From the NCBI GenBank assembly GCA_934045905.1, contig OW203762.1, forward strand, positions 23,034,345-23,098,344: a stretch of 64,000 nucleotides of DNA, read 5' to 3'. Below the pieces are notes generated by a model. It made no database searches. It had not been told where the DNA came from and saw nothing but the letters and a program-made list of their open reading frames with translations. Positions 12,626-25,753 of the stretch are shown in pieces. Within the stretch, counting starts at the first letter, position 1. Every line of letters starts with the position of its first letter. The translations under genes and the position numbers were made by a program. This stretch comes from Leuctra nigra (taxonomy: Eukaryota > Arthropoda > Insecta > Plecoptera > Leuctridae).

Positions 12626-15600
12626 TCAAGGCCTAACTTTCACGACCAATTACTTTCAAACACACAATATCTTGAAAAGTCCCTCCATCTTTCATCGATC
12701 TTCCACTTTATTATCATCTCTCTTTTGCAATTTCTTTGTCTCTCCTTCTCTATATAAGTATAGCTCTCTACCTCTTATACGACAATACTCTGGCTAACGA
12801 TATTTTCGATACTACACAATGGATTATTGAACTCAAGAAAATATATGTATCTTTCCATCTTATCTCATAAATAATGGATTTCGTTTCTTTCTTCCTCTCT
12901 TTTCTCTCGCTAGTTTCTCGTTGAAAGCGAGAATATACCTCGCTAGTCGCGAGAAGTGATAAACAATCGAGTCGATTTCGCGACATAGCAAACGGTCTGA
13001 TAGTATCGTTGCCGGCGTGTGTTGACTTGCATCTCGACGCGATCAAGATAGGCAAAGTCTATTTCTGAATGGAATCGAGTATTGACGCTGAAGCCACATC
13101 TACACATATACGTTCCCCTCCTCCTCTGCCGGAGTACTACTCGCTACTCTACTCCTTCACACTTTCGATTTCGAAATGCGAGTCGCGGGCTGCATGTTAC
13201 ATAGCGTCGGAGAAATATTGAGGGGGAAGAAGGAAACTGTGGGGCAGGAGATAGTTTCAAGATTCTGTGTGTGTCAATGCAGATTCAGAATGATGCTGGG
13301 TTGGTAAAGTCAGTGATCTTAGAACAGGAATGCAAAGAAGTCGTACATTGTGGGAAAATCTAAATTAAACATCGCTATTTAAATTCCCTTTCATTTTAAA
13401 ATTGATTTCATTTTCAGAATAGAATTTCTTTAGAATTTAAAATTTATACAAATTTACAAAATGTGTAAAAAAAGATCAAGTTAAATATTTGTATATGTTA
13501 AAAGTAGGAAACCTACTGTAGGTACTACAACTACAATTTTATAAAGACTGCTACAAAATTTGCAAATTATGTGTAAGAAAGAAAATTGAAGAGCTGTTGC
13601 CAATACTAAACAGATTTTCTCCCAAAATTACAAGAACACATTACAATATTTTGGTTTGTTCTGAAAGACAGGTCGCAGCAACATCCACAAGTCTTGTTTC
13701 GGTGCTCGTCGAAGGGTTCCCGATGACCCATTTGTGCTGGCCTCGTGGGTCTACTCACAAACACCAAACTGGGCGAGAATTGCCCGCTACCCCAGCGCCT
13801 AGTAAATAAGTCACGGCGAAGAAAGGAAACTGGATAAAATAGCTACCAGGTTCCCTCTGCTCGCTTTAAGAAGTACAAAACGAATTGCTTGGAATTTTTT
13901 ATGTTATTAGTTGGTTACCCTGGTTTATAGCACTATTGTAGAATCAGGTGCTTAGTCGTGGCTGTTTCCAACATGTAACTTCAATGATTTTACTTGATTA
14001 CATACTTTTTAGAGACAGCAAAATCCTTATAACACAAATATATTTCTGTAAAAATTTACAGCAACAATTCGTGTTCTAGACTTTTAGCAAAATACATTTG
14101 CGAAACTTGATTCAAAATTATCATTCGCTGTGGACGAGAAAACTGTGTCACCCGAATACTGAAATCTGATTTTAGGAAATACATTAGGAACAAAATACGA
14201 CACGGTCATTTTGACTCAAAGAAATTGGATAGAGGAGAACTCCGCTTCAAGTTTCATAATCTGGCTTCCGAAGAAATAGGCATTGCGAGTTGTCAGTAGA
14301 AAAACGACCGAGAAAGAAATCATTCTGAGGCAAATCACGATCGCGGGCTACATTTGATTTCCACAAATCTTTGATGAAATCTCCCCTTTGTATTTGTTTT
14401 AGAATTAAATTAAACCTTCTATAATCAACGGAATACAAAAGTATTTTACAACAGTTCAAATTTCTTCTTAGCCCTTTTCTTTTCCCTTTTGCTTTTTAAA
14501 AACATTCTTTTTGTTCGCTTTCCGTTTGACGTGCGCTACGTACTTGCAGTGTTGTCATTAATTCAGAGACATTGCTAATTAGCGCTGGTGAATGAAGATG
14601 TGTGCTTCACTCTTCTCCCAGAGGTCGTAATAATTGTCTACATTTACTCGCGCATTCATGCAGCATGCACTATTTGCAAGACTTCTAGCACATATTCTAT
14701 ATTGTTATGTGTGCTTTAGTATTCGTTTGATCAGTAATTGCTTGCATAATGAGTGACGAAGTGTTTCTTGTCTAATTGTGAAAAGTGATGACGACGTCAT
14801 TAAATGATTAACTTCTTTATAGAATATTTTCTTTTCTTTTATCACGGAGAAAATATCTATCTATAAGAAGGTCTGATGAAGTGGTTTTATGTTTTTGAAA
14901 TTGGCAATGGTGATTTGATTCTCTTCTTGTGGCCCTCATTAAAGTTGGGGACACTGCAAGTTATGATGACATAAAGTGTAGTCGCAGGAGGACATGGAGG
15001 GGGGGGGATAACACCCCCATCGTCATGGCAACCAAGATTGAGTCTCGGAAGCGATCATCTCGCTGGGCTGGACCCGACCGGACGATGAGAAATGGTGCCG
15101 AGCGAAAACAAATACAGGGGAGAGAGAAAAGAAAGAAAGTTTCGGGAATAAAAAAATCTTGCTCTGATCAAACATCGAAGGTAACTTTCTGACTTTGTCA
15201 CCAACTACCCCTAAGTCACAGTCCCTCACTATATTCCACTGAACCTATCTCACTAAGTGCTCTAACTGGTAATGGGTACAGATTCGGATGACTTTTTTTA
15301 GCTTGTCATATTGATTAAATTAAAAGCTGGCCTGCATACTTTATTGATTATCATAAGCGAAGCAAATTGCTTTAACAACATGATTCTCTTGCAACTCCCT
15401 TGAGGGCCCATCCTCTGGCTCTTGTAGACTAGTTCGTGGTAACCTAATCACCCCCCTGCCCCCCCCCCCCCCCCCCCCCAGCATCGACAGTAACCCTGCG
15501 TGTAATACGGGAACCAGTCGGGAGGAAGAGAAATCATTTGTCATTGCCTTTGCAACGCCCTTATTACACTGACGGCCAATTTGGGCAATCATTTTGCTAC

Positions 15601-17721
15601 TGCTCCGAAAGTGATACAGGAAAATCCGAACTTGTTCTACACGGTTTGTGATCTTTGGGACGTCGTCTTGCGGTTGATTTCGTCAACCTCCTCGACGACT
15701 ACCTCAGATCGTGACGGAGTTGATCTCGAGCGAGTAATCGTCCTAATGGCAGCCAGCGTCTCACGCCATGCAACTTTAATGTCGTCTGCACCCCTTGTCC
15801 GTCCTTGTCCTTCCTTGTCCTTCTCTTGTCCGTCTTTGTCGTCCTTCCCCTTGTTCTTCCTCGTTAGTACTTGCTCGTTGTCGGTGCCGACGGGAACAAT
15901 TGCCTAGATAAAGTGATCGAAATGGAATATTCAGTTTCAAAAAAATATTATAATGGGTTTTAAGTTTTAGTATTTACAAACACAAAAAAACTGCCCCAAA
16001 AAATCACAGTGCAAACGTTACTTAATGTGCTAGATTCTGAGAACATATTTTTAAATTCTATGTCCTTAGGTAACTATGTCAGATTAAGAAAAATGTGTTT
16101 TCTTAGGAGAGATAAAACAGTGCAACTTTTGGCGCTGACTGCATTCTGAACGGAGATAGATGAATGATAATTAAATGCGAGCAGAGTAGCAACACATCTT
16201 AGCGTTTCTCGATGTCGTCTTTAGACTGCTGTCAATTAAATCCGTGTTAGCGCCACGGTTTAACGACACTTCTAGCATCCTAAAATCATAACTTGGTCGG
16301 TTTGTATGTTTCTGATATTCACCAGACCTGACTAATTCGGAGCAGACTTGTTCCCACGTCCTCGCCGATGTGATTTGAGCGAGAATCTGCCGCGCTGATT
16401 GTGTTCGAGTGTCTTCCTCGGACGCCACTTGACAGAACGCTAATGCGAGGAAGTCGTTTGTCATGTCCCATCATCGCGCCCACCTCACACATCATCGCCG
16501 ACATTATTAGACCAGAGCTGGTTTTGTTTGACACACATTTTAAGGGTCAAGTAGTTTCATGTGGGCTCTGTTTTCGGCAATGGTTCAGGGGGAAGGTCAC
16601 ACATGTGGTAAAACCATAGAGGTTGTTTTTATTTTGTCAAAAGTTCATAATTTTATTTTGTTGCTACTCTTTTGTTATAAACTAAACTATTTGAGTTTAT
16701 AATACCATTTAGCTCAAAATTATACCAATTACCAGTATATGTCTCTCTTTATTTTTCAAAGAAATTTAAAAATCTTTCTGTTCCGTTGAACACTGAAATC
16801 GGGAGGCTACTTAAATTATAGATTGGAATTGCTCACAATTTGCATCTCGATAAGATCTTCGAATTTTCATTTATCTAAAGACCTATTTCAATTCTCTCCT
16901 CTTATAAACTAACCATCTTTCAGCACTTTTCATCTCACTAAGCTCTGTCTTCTTCATCCCCTATTTCAAGTAATTAATACAACGTCGGACAAGTTAATGA
17001 AACATGCTAGCTCACCACAAATCAGATTAACTCCCTTCAGATCCTAATTAATTATATTACTTGAACTACTTACATCTAGTCCTCGGGCCAGGAAGTAGGG
17101 GTTTGATCTTAAGCTTGTCGAAGCTAAACGGATTCATTCCCTCCAATGACAACATTACAACCACGCTTTTGTTTTGACATGTAGTTCTAAGAGGTGCCTT
17201 ACATACCACACAGATGTGCAAGTGGAGGGTGACACAAAGCCCATAGCTGCGGGGGCTCCAGCGGCAACCCTCTGATGCACGCCTTCATCCAGAGCTCACT
17301 CTCTTTCTAATAGCCACTGTATTCCGAGAATAATACGAATCTCTCGGACCATTAATATTGTAATTCTTTCCTGGAGCTCGATGTGTGCTAATGGGGAATC
17401 GATGGATGTAGACTTTAGGGTGGTTTTGGATTGGGGATGAAGCGACATATGGGACACATGTCTCTGTATGGACCACAACAATACGATGCTCCTGCAGTTT
17501 GCCGCGCAAGTGACACTTCGTTTAGGTGCTCTTGCGGAGATGACTGATAGATAAGAGACATCTGGTGAAAATGAAGTAACCAAAGTGGTGAACTCGATTG
17601 ATGATGAATAAATTGTAGGGTTATTTTTGTCGCGAGATAAATAACGAAATGAAGAATGCGGCCATTCGATTTATTATTTTATGCAGATTTTGATTGCACC
17701 CACATATTTGCTAACATTTTC

Positions 17722-17912
17722 AATAGACCACATTTTAAATTATCTAGTTAGCTTTGCTTTTCAAAAAATTTCATATGCAGTACCGTGATCCTCATATCTA
17801 TTAGTGTTTTTCAACAATAGATCATAACATGAATAGATATTAGGATCACGGTACTGCATATGAATTTTTTTGAAAAGCAGAGCTAACTAGATAATTTAAA
17901 ATGTGGTCTATT
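17722..17912. repeat. 191-bp hairpin, 81-bp arms
   Basis: The arms are 17722-17802 and 17832-17912 with a 29-base loop. AATAGACCACATTTTAAATT, ATCTAGTTAGC and CATATGCAGTACCGTGATCC face their reverse complements with about four mismatches by eye. There is no coding capacity. Confidence 0.88.
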
Positions 17913-19435
17913 CATTTTTTATATTTTACATAATAATTCACCTTGTAGTTTAGGGACGTACTAAAATAAACCTAATATTTAATTGAGGATAAATGTCGAT
18001 ACTATATGTTTAAACTATTTTTGTAACATCCCCACCACAAGATGCAGAGTAATTTCTGTAGTCGAATCTGCATCGCAACCACATACTAGATTTAGTTTTA
18101 TAACTTGATTTTGTAACCCACACAAATTGACTTACACCGTCTCTCGAATCTGCAGTGCAAAGTGCACACATAAAGTGCATCTCGGCGTTATCTCCATGCA
18201 CGTCCGATGGGTTGTAATTAATGTGCAATTAAACACAATCTTTAGACCTCCGCTTGTGTAATACATGGTGGCAGAGATAGCGGTAACCAGGCGTGCCAAC
18301 TGATGCAAATATCTGGACTAAGTCAACCTTCGCTTTACGAGACTCATTATTCACGAGTACTTGCACATGGCGCAGCTTTAACACTCACTTAGGTGGTTAC
18401 ACAGTGTCGCATGTCTTTGCGTGATTACTGCGATGATAGACTTTGTCAAAATATAAACGCTATTAGAGAGATTCTGATTGACTGAAAAAGATGTGAGGCA
18501 TCTTCCGATGAAGTATGCTAACTCGTCAGCTAACTCTAGTATACGTGAGCTCCGATTTCATTATAATAACAAATAACAATTGGATTGATTGTCAAGGAAC
18601 CTGACCAGCAGCCAGTCTGTTTCGATCAATTACCGTTTTTAGTTCTGCCAAGTACATGCTATGATTTTACTTATAAAACACTTTTTATTTAATATACATA
18701 TATTTTGTAAAAAATAATTTCCCTAATAATTTAATAACTCATAGAACTGTATGATTGAACGAGTTGAGGCTAAGTGGTTGTTTTTAGTTCTCGGAAATGT
18801 TTTAGCGTCATAATTAAATTATTTTTTTGACAAAATATTTTAATAAATTATTACATAATTAACCATCCATGTTACATAAAAATAACATTTCAACTTCATT
18901 ATATGCTTCATTTCTAACTTGTGTGTTATTAAACCTAGTTGAACTTTTTCTCACTCGTGTTTTAAGTGCTGTTAAACCAAGAGTGACATGTCACGAATGT
19001 CGCAATGTGGGTGGCGCAAACAGAGTCTGCTGCGACTCAAGTGACAGTTTTTCCAATCACATATCGCCAATAGTTTAATCCGAGTCATTATGAGTGGCGA
19101 GACGGTTTTCTTGCGCCAATTAGATCGAATAAGTGGCGCCTAAAACAGATCTGATCTGGTTAGACTCTGTCATTGTGGATTTTATAAGTTATACACATGT
19201 CAATTTGGATTGGATTTATTCGAAATGTCAGTCTCGTTTACAGTAAAGAAAGTTTAAATGAAAGGTTAAGCGATGTTCCGCATCAATGAAAATATTTGAA
19301 TTAATTGGACGTCTTCAAGTACTTGAATATGACAAGGTTCTTATGATCTTCGCCATTAATTTATATATTTCATTTGAGATTTAGCAAGTTATTGATTTCG
19401 TAAATGCGTTTATAAAAGAAGAAAAAATTGAACTT

Positions 19436-19477
19436 GGTGGAGGTGCCGGTTTCTTTTCATTGCACGGCACCTCCACC
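19436..19477. repeat. Inverted pair of the word CGGCACCTCCACC
   Basis: GGTGGAGGTGCCG at 19436-19448 and CGGCACCTCCACC at 19465-19477 form a perfect 13-bp stem with a 16-base loop. The same word occurs singly at several other places in the window. Confidence 0.85.
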
Positions 19478-21765
19478 ACAATACGATAGATGCTTTCTCG
19501 ATTAACCTTTCAGATAAAGAAGTACCATCAGTACCACGTTATATGGGAAACAGAATCCACACAAAAAGGATCCATTCCTTGGGAAAAGTGTGAGTTTTTA
19601 CAAATTTTACAAATTGGTTGAGCTTTCTCAACGAACTTTTAAAGACGAATATTTAATGTCTCAACAAATGGATCCTGTTCTGTGAATTCCACCTCCCATC
19701 TCTCTTGCTACGATCATGAAGGCCGTGTTCTACTGGCAGGGTGGAATCAGGAAGGCAGTGACCACAGACACCGCCACCTAGACGTGCCAGACGCATGGAA
19801 CCGGATACCATCCAACTCGTTCACAACTTCACACTCCTCATAATAGCTCCAGTCACTCTGCGCATGTGCGAGTTAGGGTGTCAACACGGCTGCTGGTGAT
19901 TAAATAGTCATTAGGGAAGAAAATATTGTTTCAACCCTGTTTGGAAACGCAAACACATTTTAAATTTCGTCTTCATTTTAACTCAGTTCTTTCATTCATC
20001 GTTAAATTTTGGCAGGATTCAGAAGGATATTAATATCGATATACAGTTATTTACAATTTAATGTATTTTGTTAGTACCTATTATTTATATAAGTTTGAAT
20101 ATAATACGTGAAAATAACAATATTATAAGTTCCCAGGTTGGCTGAAACAAATTAAAAACATAAATGTGGTCGAAGATTTGAGTTTAAAATATAAATCAAA
20201 ACAGTCGGAATGTACATAGTTACTAAACAACTGAAAATTCTGATAAAAATATTTTTCAATTATTTTTTGCAAATAGTATCCTCATTTTACCATAAATGAT
20301 GGTATCATCTTGTTGTTAAATTTAGGGTTTCATTTCCTCATCTCATTACAGTTATAAAATCACGTATTCCAGCATGAAGCCGCCATTGTAAAAAGTATAA
20401 AAGCAAACAAATGAGAATTTTCTCCATCCAACCGCCAGATTCATGTTCTCTACGAAATGTCACCATCTCTCTCCCTCTCGTGCTCGGGTCACGCGCTGTC
20501 TCTCTCTGCCACATGGGCTTGACATCTTCATAGCACCGTGTTCCTCCCCTCCCCCTCCCCCTCCTCCCCCGCACTGTGACGTCACAGAAGTCCGACAGTT
20601 GACACTGGCTGGTGAACACGTGAGTGTGGAGAATTATCCCCCCACACACCCCCTTGACCGGTGGTCAACCCCCCCACCCACAGATTTGTGTTAACATTCG
20701 TCTTGTTGACTGAACATTTTCTCGCTATTTGTTTACGCCAGATTGTGAAAATATTCATGGATATGATTGGAATTAAAATAAGCCATGTTACCTGTATACA
20801 TATTTAATTTTTTCAAAATAAATCATGTTTTAAAATAAAAATATATATTTCCAGTCATAATTTTGGTTAAATCAGAAACCTCTGATTTAATACAGCTGAT
20901 ATAAAGCAAATGTCCTCAAAAAATGCATAATATATCTTCTAGTCCCAAAACTTTGCGGCATAAAATATGTAATATCTTCGCTTTACATGAAAAATTCATA
21001 ACAATAAATATCTTTTTATGTCCATAGTTATAATTTACATGACGTTTTGCATGACAGTTCATTCACTGTCAGCCAATTAAAGAAAAACTATTAAATAACG
21101 TAATCCTGAAAGTTCTATTCTCGTACTTTCTAACGCACATTCTAAGTGACAAAAACCTCGTATTCTTGTACTGCAATTCCAACACAGTCGAAACAGCCTC
21201 GTCTTACCAACGCGTTTTACAACCCACGTTCACTGTGTTGTATTGTATTGAGGGTTGCAAACCGTCCAGGGGCCTCGAATGATCATCATAAGGAGAGGGT
21301 GACTTTTGATTGGTTAACATCACATAGAATCCCTTAAAGTGTTATCGGATGGGCGGAGCTATCGATTATCTTTGTGAACGAGAATGGGTACAATCTCTTC
21401 ATCTCAATAGTGTGGTCAATGGCCCACGGAGAATGGACTTTTAAGGGTGATAAAGATTAGGGTTTTTATTTTAGATTGGTGGGGGAAGAATATTGCACAG
21501 ATTGTTCTATATAATAACCAAGTAAGAGAACAAAAGTAATTATGAATCTTGATATAAAGAAGCATCAATAAGGTCAGTTTGTTTTTTTATGGAGTGTACT
21601 TTTGGACATTACATGCAACTGTGCTTTTTGAGATGAAAGCTTTCTCAAGATATCATCCGAGCTTCATAACTGAAAGTCTCAAGACTTCTGGAGCAGCAAA
21701 TCAACAGCATGTAATTTGTTTGTGTTGCGTGCGCCTCTCCCCCCTCCTCCCCCTGCTGTGCGGGG

Positions 21766-21775
21766 TCCCTCGGGA
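21766..21775. promoter_or_regulatory. EBF-consensus palindrome in a GC-rich island
   Basis: TCCCTCGGGA fits TCCCNNGGGA, and a near match TCCCTCGGGT starts about 23 bases downstream. The surrounding 21730-21950 is unusually GC-rich for this window, which raises the chance of random matches. Confidence 0.35.
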
Positions 21776-24700
21776 TAGACCCGGCCCTCCCTCGGGTCGG
21801 TATTGACTCTCTCCTGCTCCACGGCTACCCTCCATGGGGCTCAATACCGCAGGGAGTAGCGAGAATGCCGCGCCGTGCCGAGCCGGACCAGCTCTCACTT
21901 GCTGCGGCCCCTGGGGGTTAGACTGCACCGCCACACGCGTGAAGCGCTTGCCAAGGCATCACTGCAGTTTAATAAGTCAATGACATTGGTATTTTATATA
22001 GTGATGACATCAAACAGTAGCTGTCATAAGTGACGCTTTGATTATTTGACGGACTACTCGATAAAAACGAAAGTTTAAATTGTTATGAACTTGATTATTA
22101 AATAACACTGTACGCAGGAGGCCTGAAGTCCATTTTCTCAATTTTGTTTTGCACACTTTAAAAATAATAAACAAGCTCTTTCAAGTGCAAAATGACTAGA
22201 GTCAACATATTCAAGCTTTCTCTTTGTGTCACCATTACAATATGAATAATTACGTTTTGAGATACCTTAAGAATCATTGACATGGACTTCAGGCATTCTG
22301 CTTCTAATTTACGGAACTACTTGATAGTAGCAAGGTAACATATCTAACATCTAAAGTTTAATTATAGATAGTTTGATATTAGTCGACAACTCCATATTCA
22401 ATAAGCGTATTAATAATCTGACAGAGATCGTAATCGTCTATGATTGGAACAATTTACCAACTTGAATAACTCATGGCAATGTAACTGAATCAGCTCTAAT
22501 TTGGTTATGCGATGTTATTGATGAGATTCCAAGTTGAAAACGATGTAAAAATACTCTTCAAAGAAGTTTGCCGGAGTTGACAAAGTTGTAGGCAAATCCA
22601 AGAGGGGTGATTGAAGAAAAATTTCCTCTCAAAGACGAAGACGAAGTACGAAGAAGAAGAAGAAAATAATATATTTACTTCTTGTTAGCTTTTACTTCTT
22701 TATTCTAATCCTCGTTGTTCCGCCCTTGTCTCTTCTTTATCTCTTCGCTTTTGTCGAGGGCGTCGCGGTGCCTGCACGGCGTCGTCATGGCAACTGTATA
22801 AAAGCGACGGCAAATATGGCGGTGTGAAGACGGGGGGACCAGGAGAAGGTTATGTGTTGCTTGCTACTTGCTTTACACGGACTGCTCACTCAAGATTTAC
22901 ATGGCTGCGTAGACCCAATCTGAATATCACAATCACAATCTTCAAACATCTTTCTTTGCCCGGTCATTATGTATTACAAAATATTTTATAACATACGACA
23001 GGTGACTGCTATGACTGTTTGCTTTTTGGAATTTAATGGGAATTTTATTTCTATGATTGATTGAAATTGGCTAATTTTAACTCTCCCATTTTTTAGAACT
23101 TTTGACCATTACGTTGGCTTAAATATACGTATGTTGTAATGTCAAAAAAAGGTAGATATGGAAGAATGTTTTAATAACATAACTCTAAATATTTTCCAAA
23201 ATGCTAAAATAGTAGTGAAAAGATAAATCGTCGAACTTTGGCTCACACTGATCAATAAGATTTAGAGTGTATGAAACTAAATTAAATTACTCGGGTTATG
23301 AATTAAGAAATCATGACAAAATTTAATACTTTTTAATTTATTAAATTTTGTCTTGTTTTTACAGCAATGGGACAAACAAATAAAAACAATACCAAAAATA
23401 TATTAAGATAAATAACATGAATTGGAGAATATTTGGTTTAAAGAACAATAAACTTGAAGAATGTTCGTTGTCATTTATTTATATTTAATAATTAATAGTT
23501 TCGTACAAGACTTGGTCTGTATTGAGTGAAAAATATGAACTGCACTTTGATATTACTGTTTAGTGTCAAGTAGTCAAGAATGTGGTGGAAGTGCCATGTG
23601 TTTTCCATTTCCACTCATCAACTTATTCCACCTCCCATCTTCAACACACGCGTCTGCAGCTTCATTTGCTCCAGCAGATCTTTCATTTACTTCATCTCGA
23701 CATTTGGAAAGATTTCCCCCACCCGCTTGACCTGTTTCCCACACGGAGAGATGGTTTATACACACACACTCCAGGGAGATGTTTTCTAACATTACAAAGT
23801 TTAAAAATCAATCGTATCTCCGAGTCCGGCGTGCGCAATAGCAACTGCAGACTCCAAGTCGAGACACGTTTAAACAAAGTGTACAACGTTTTTCGAGGAG
23901 AACATCCACGTAGATGGAGATATTGCAAGAATATGTTTCCCTCTTTCTGCAGTAGTTTATTGCTTTAGCATGATATTAGACTGCAGTGGGTGGTATGAAT
24001 AATGTTTATATTTCGCTCTAAAGTGTTCAATAGCTTCGAGAGCTTTGTGTACACGGATCAAGTTTTTTTAATTAAATTTTCAAATGTATCCAAGACTTAA
24101 TTTATTTTGGTCAAATTATGTTTTACTCCCAATATTATGTAGACATTAATTATCCAATTATATTTCACTTACATGTCCTGTGGCTTTATTTTATGATTTT
24201 ATGATTTTGTCATACTTGTCATTCAGCTCAAATTAAGAAGTTTAATTGAAAATATCAATAAATCTATAGAAATGCACAAATAATGTCAACGTTATAATAA
24301 GACTTGAATGTATCTAGCATTCATGTAACCTTTCTGCACATTCTGTTAGATTTACTTGTTCTGCACGACTCAATCTTCTTATCAATTTACAAGAATATCT
24401 GAACAATATCTCTCTTTAAACAAATTCCATTGTTGCTTATTGAGAGGGTTAAAATCTTGATTAAAGTTAGGAAGCAGTAATTTTAATCCAATATGCATTA
24501 AATAAGGCGGAAATCCAATACACAGCGTTAACAGACAAGACAGGGTTCAAAGCAATTTTCTTATAAAAAATCTCAATTTGCGGTTCATCCGTTGTCGTGC
24601 TCGAAGCTTGCTCGAGTATCAAGTAACTTTATTAGACTAGCTGAAGTAACCACCCCCCCCCCCCTCCCCCACCCCCACCCCCTCGCGACAAGTTGGCACA

Positions 24701-25743
24701 GTCGAAACTTGTGCGTTCACCAGCCCAGATCGTTGCCAACTAAATGTAGAAGCAATTCATAATCAGAAAAGTGTTAAGATGAAATTGAGTGAAAGTCTTC
24801 CCTAACAAGATTTGCTTTCGCAGCCTCGAGGAAATAAGATGTTTGAGTAAAGTGTCGACTTGCAAATTTAGTCAAGATGGGTAGAAAAAAGCACACCGAG
24901 AGGTAATTTAATCAAAATATAAAAGGGATGTAAAACAGGCAGTTTTTAATCTTGAGAGAAGTGTTTTTATTAAGTCAACTTCTTAAATTGAATCGAGGTA
25001 TTAACCTCATTTATAGTCAGTATTATTTCGATCCATAAGTTTTCTCAACTTTATCCGAATCGTCAGGATTTGAAGTTAAATCCTTGAGGCTGTCTGCGGC
25101 AAAAGAGACATCAGAAAGAGAACGTATGTCTGCAATAGAAGAACAAGAAACCCTCGCTAAAAGGCGACAATCAGATTTAGCGCGAGTCTATTTAGTGGAG
25201 GGTCGATGTACGACGAAAGATCATGAAGATAAATTCAGTCAATGAAATCCCCTACTTTTGTTAGTCACATCGAAATTGGCCAATCTAATTATCACTCCCG
25301 ATCTCGTCCTGGGGCCAAATTACACAGTGGTTCACTTCGTCCCCTCTTTCCCTATTCCATCTGTTTCATCGCGTTCTGATGAAAGCCGGCCGCAACAAAC
25401 ACCTCCACACAGCAAGTCTTGGACTATAATGAACTGAGAAATTGAGTCAACAGAAACGGGTCGAATGCCTACAAGAACAAGAGAATAGGGCTGGGGACTC
25501 TTTTTGTAGCGATACCTTCCGGCTACTCCAGCAATGATCCGACCAAATTATCTAAACTCAACATACATTTGCATATCGCATCACCAGTGCCGAGAGCTAT
25601 TCTGTAATAGTCTTCCCTCTGATATAATACAGAGGCAAACGGACATCCCTCATCCGTGATAAAATGTCTGGATGAATATCTTGGATCGTAAAGCATCATC
25701 CATTTAGAACTGGACCAAGTGGATAAGGAGACATTCCCGTCTC

Positions 25744-25753
25744 TCCCTAGGGA
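25744..25753. promoter_or_regulatory. EBF-consensus palindrome
   Basis: TCCCTAGGGA is a perfect palindrome fitting TCCCNNGGGA, in the 31 kb intron. Binding is inferred. Confidence 0.4.
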
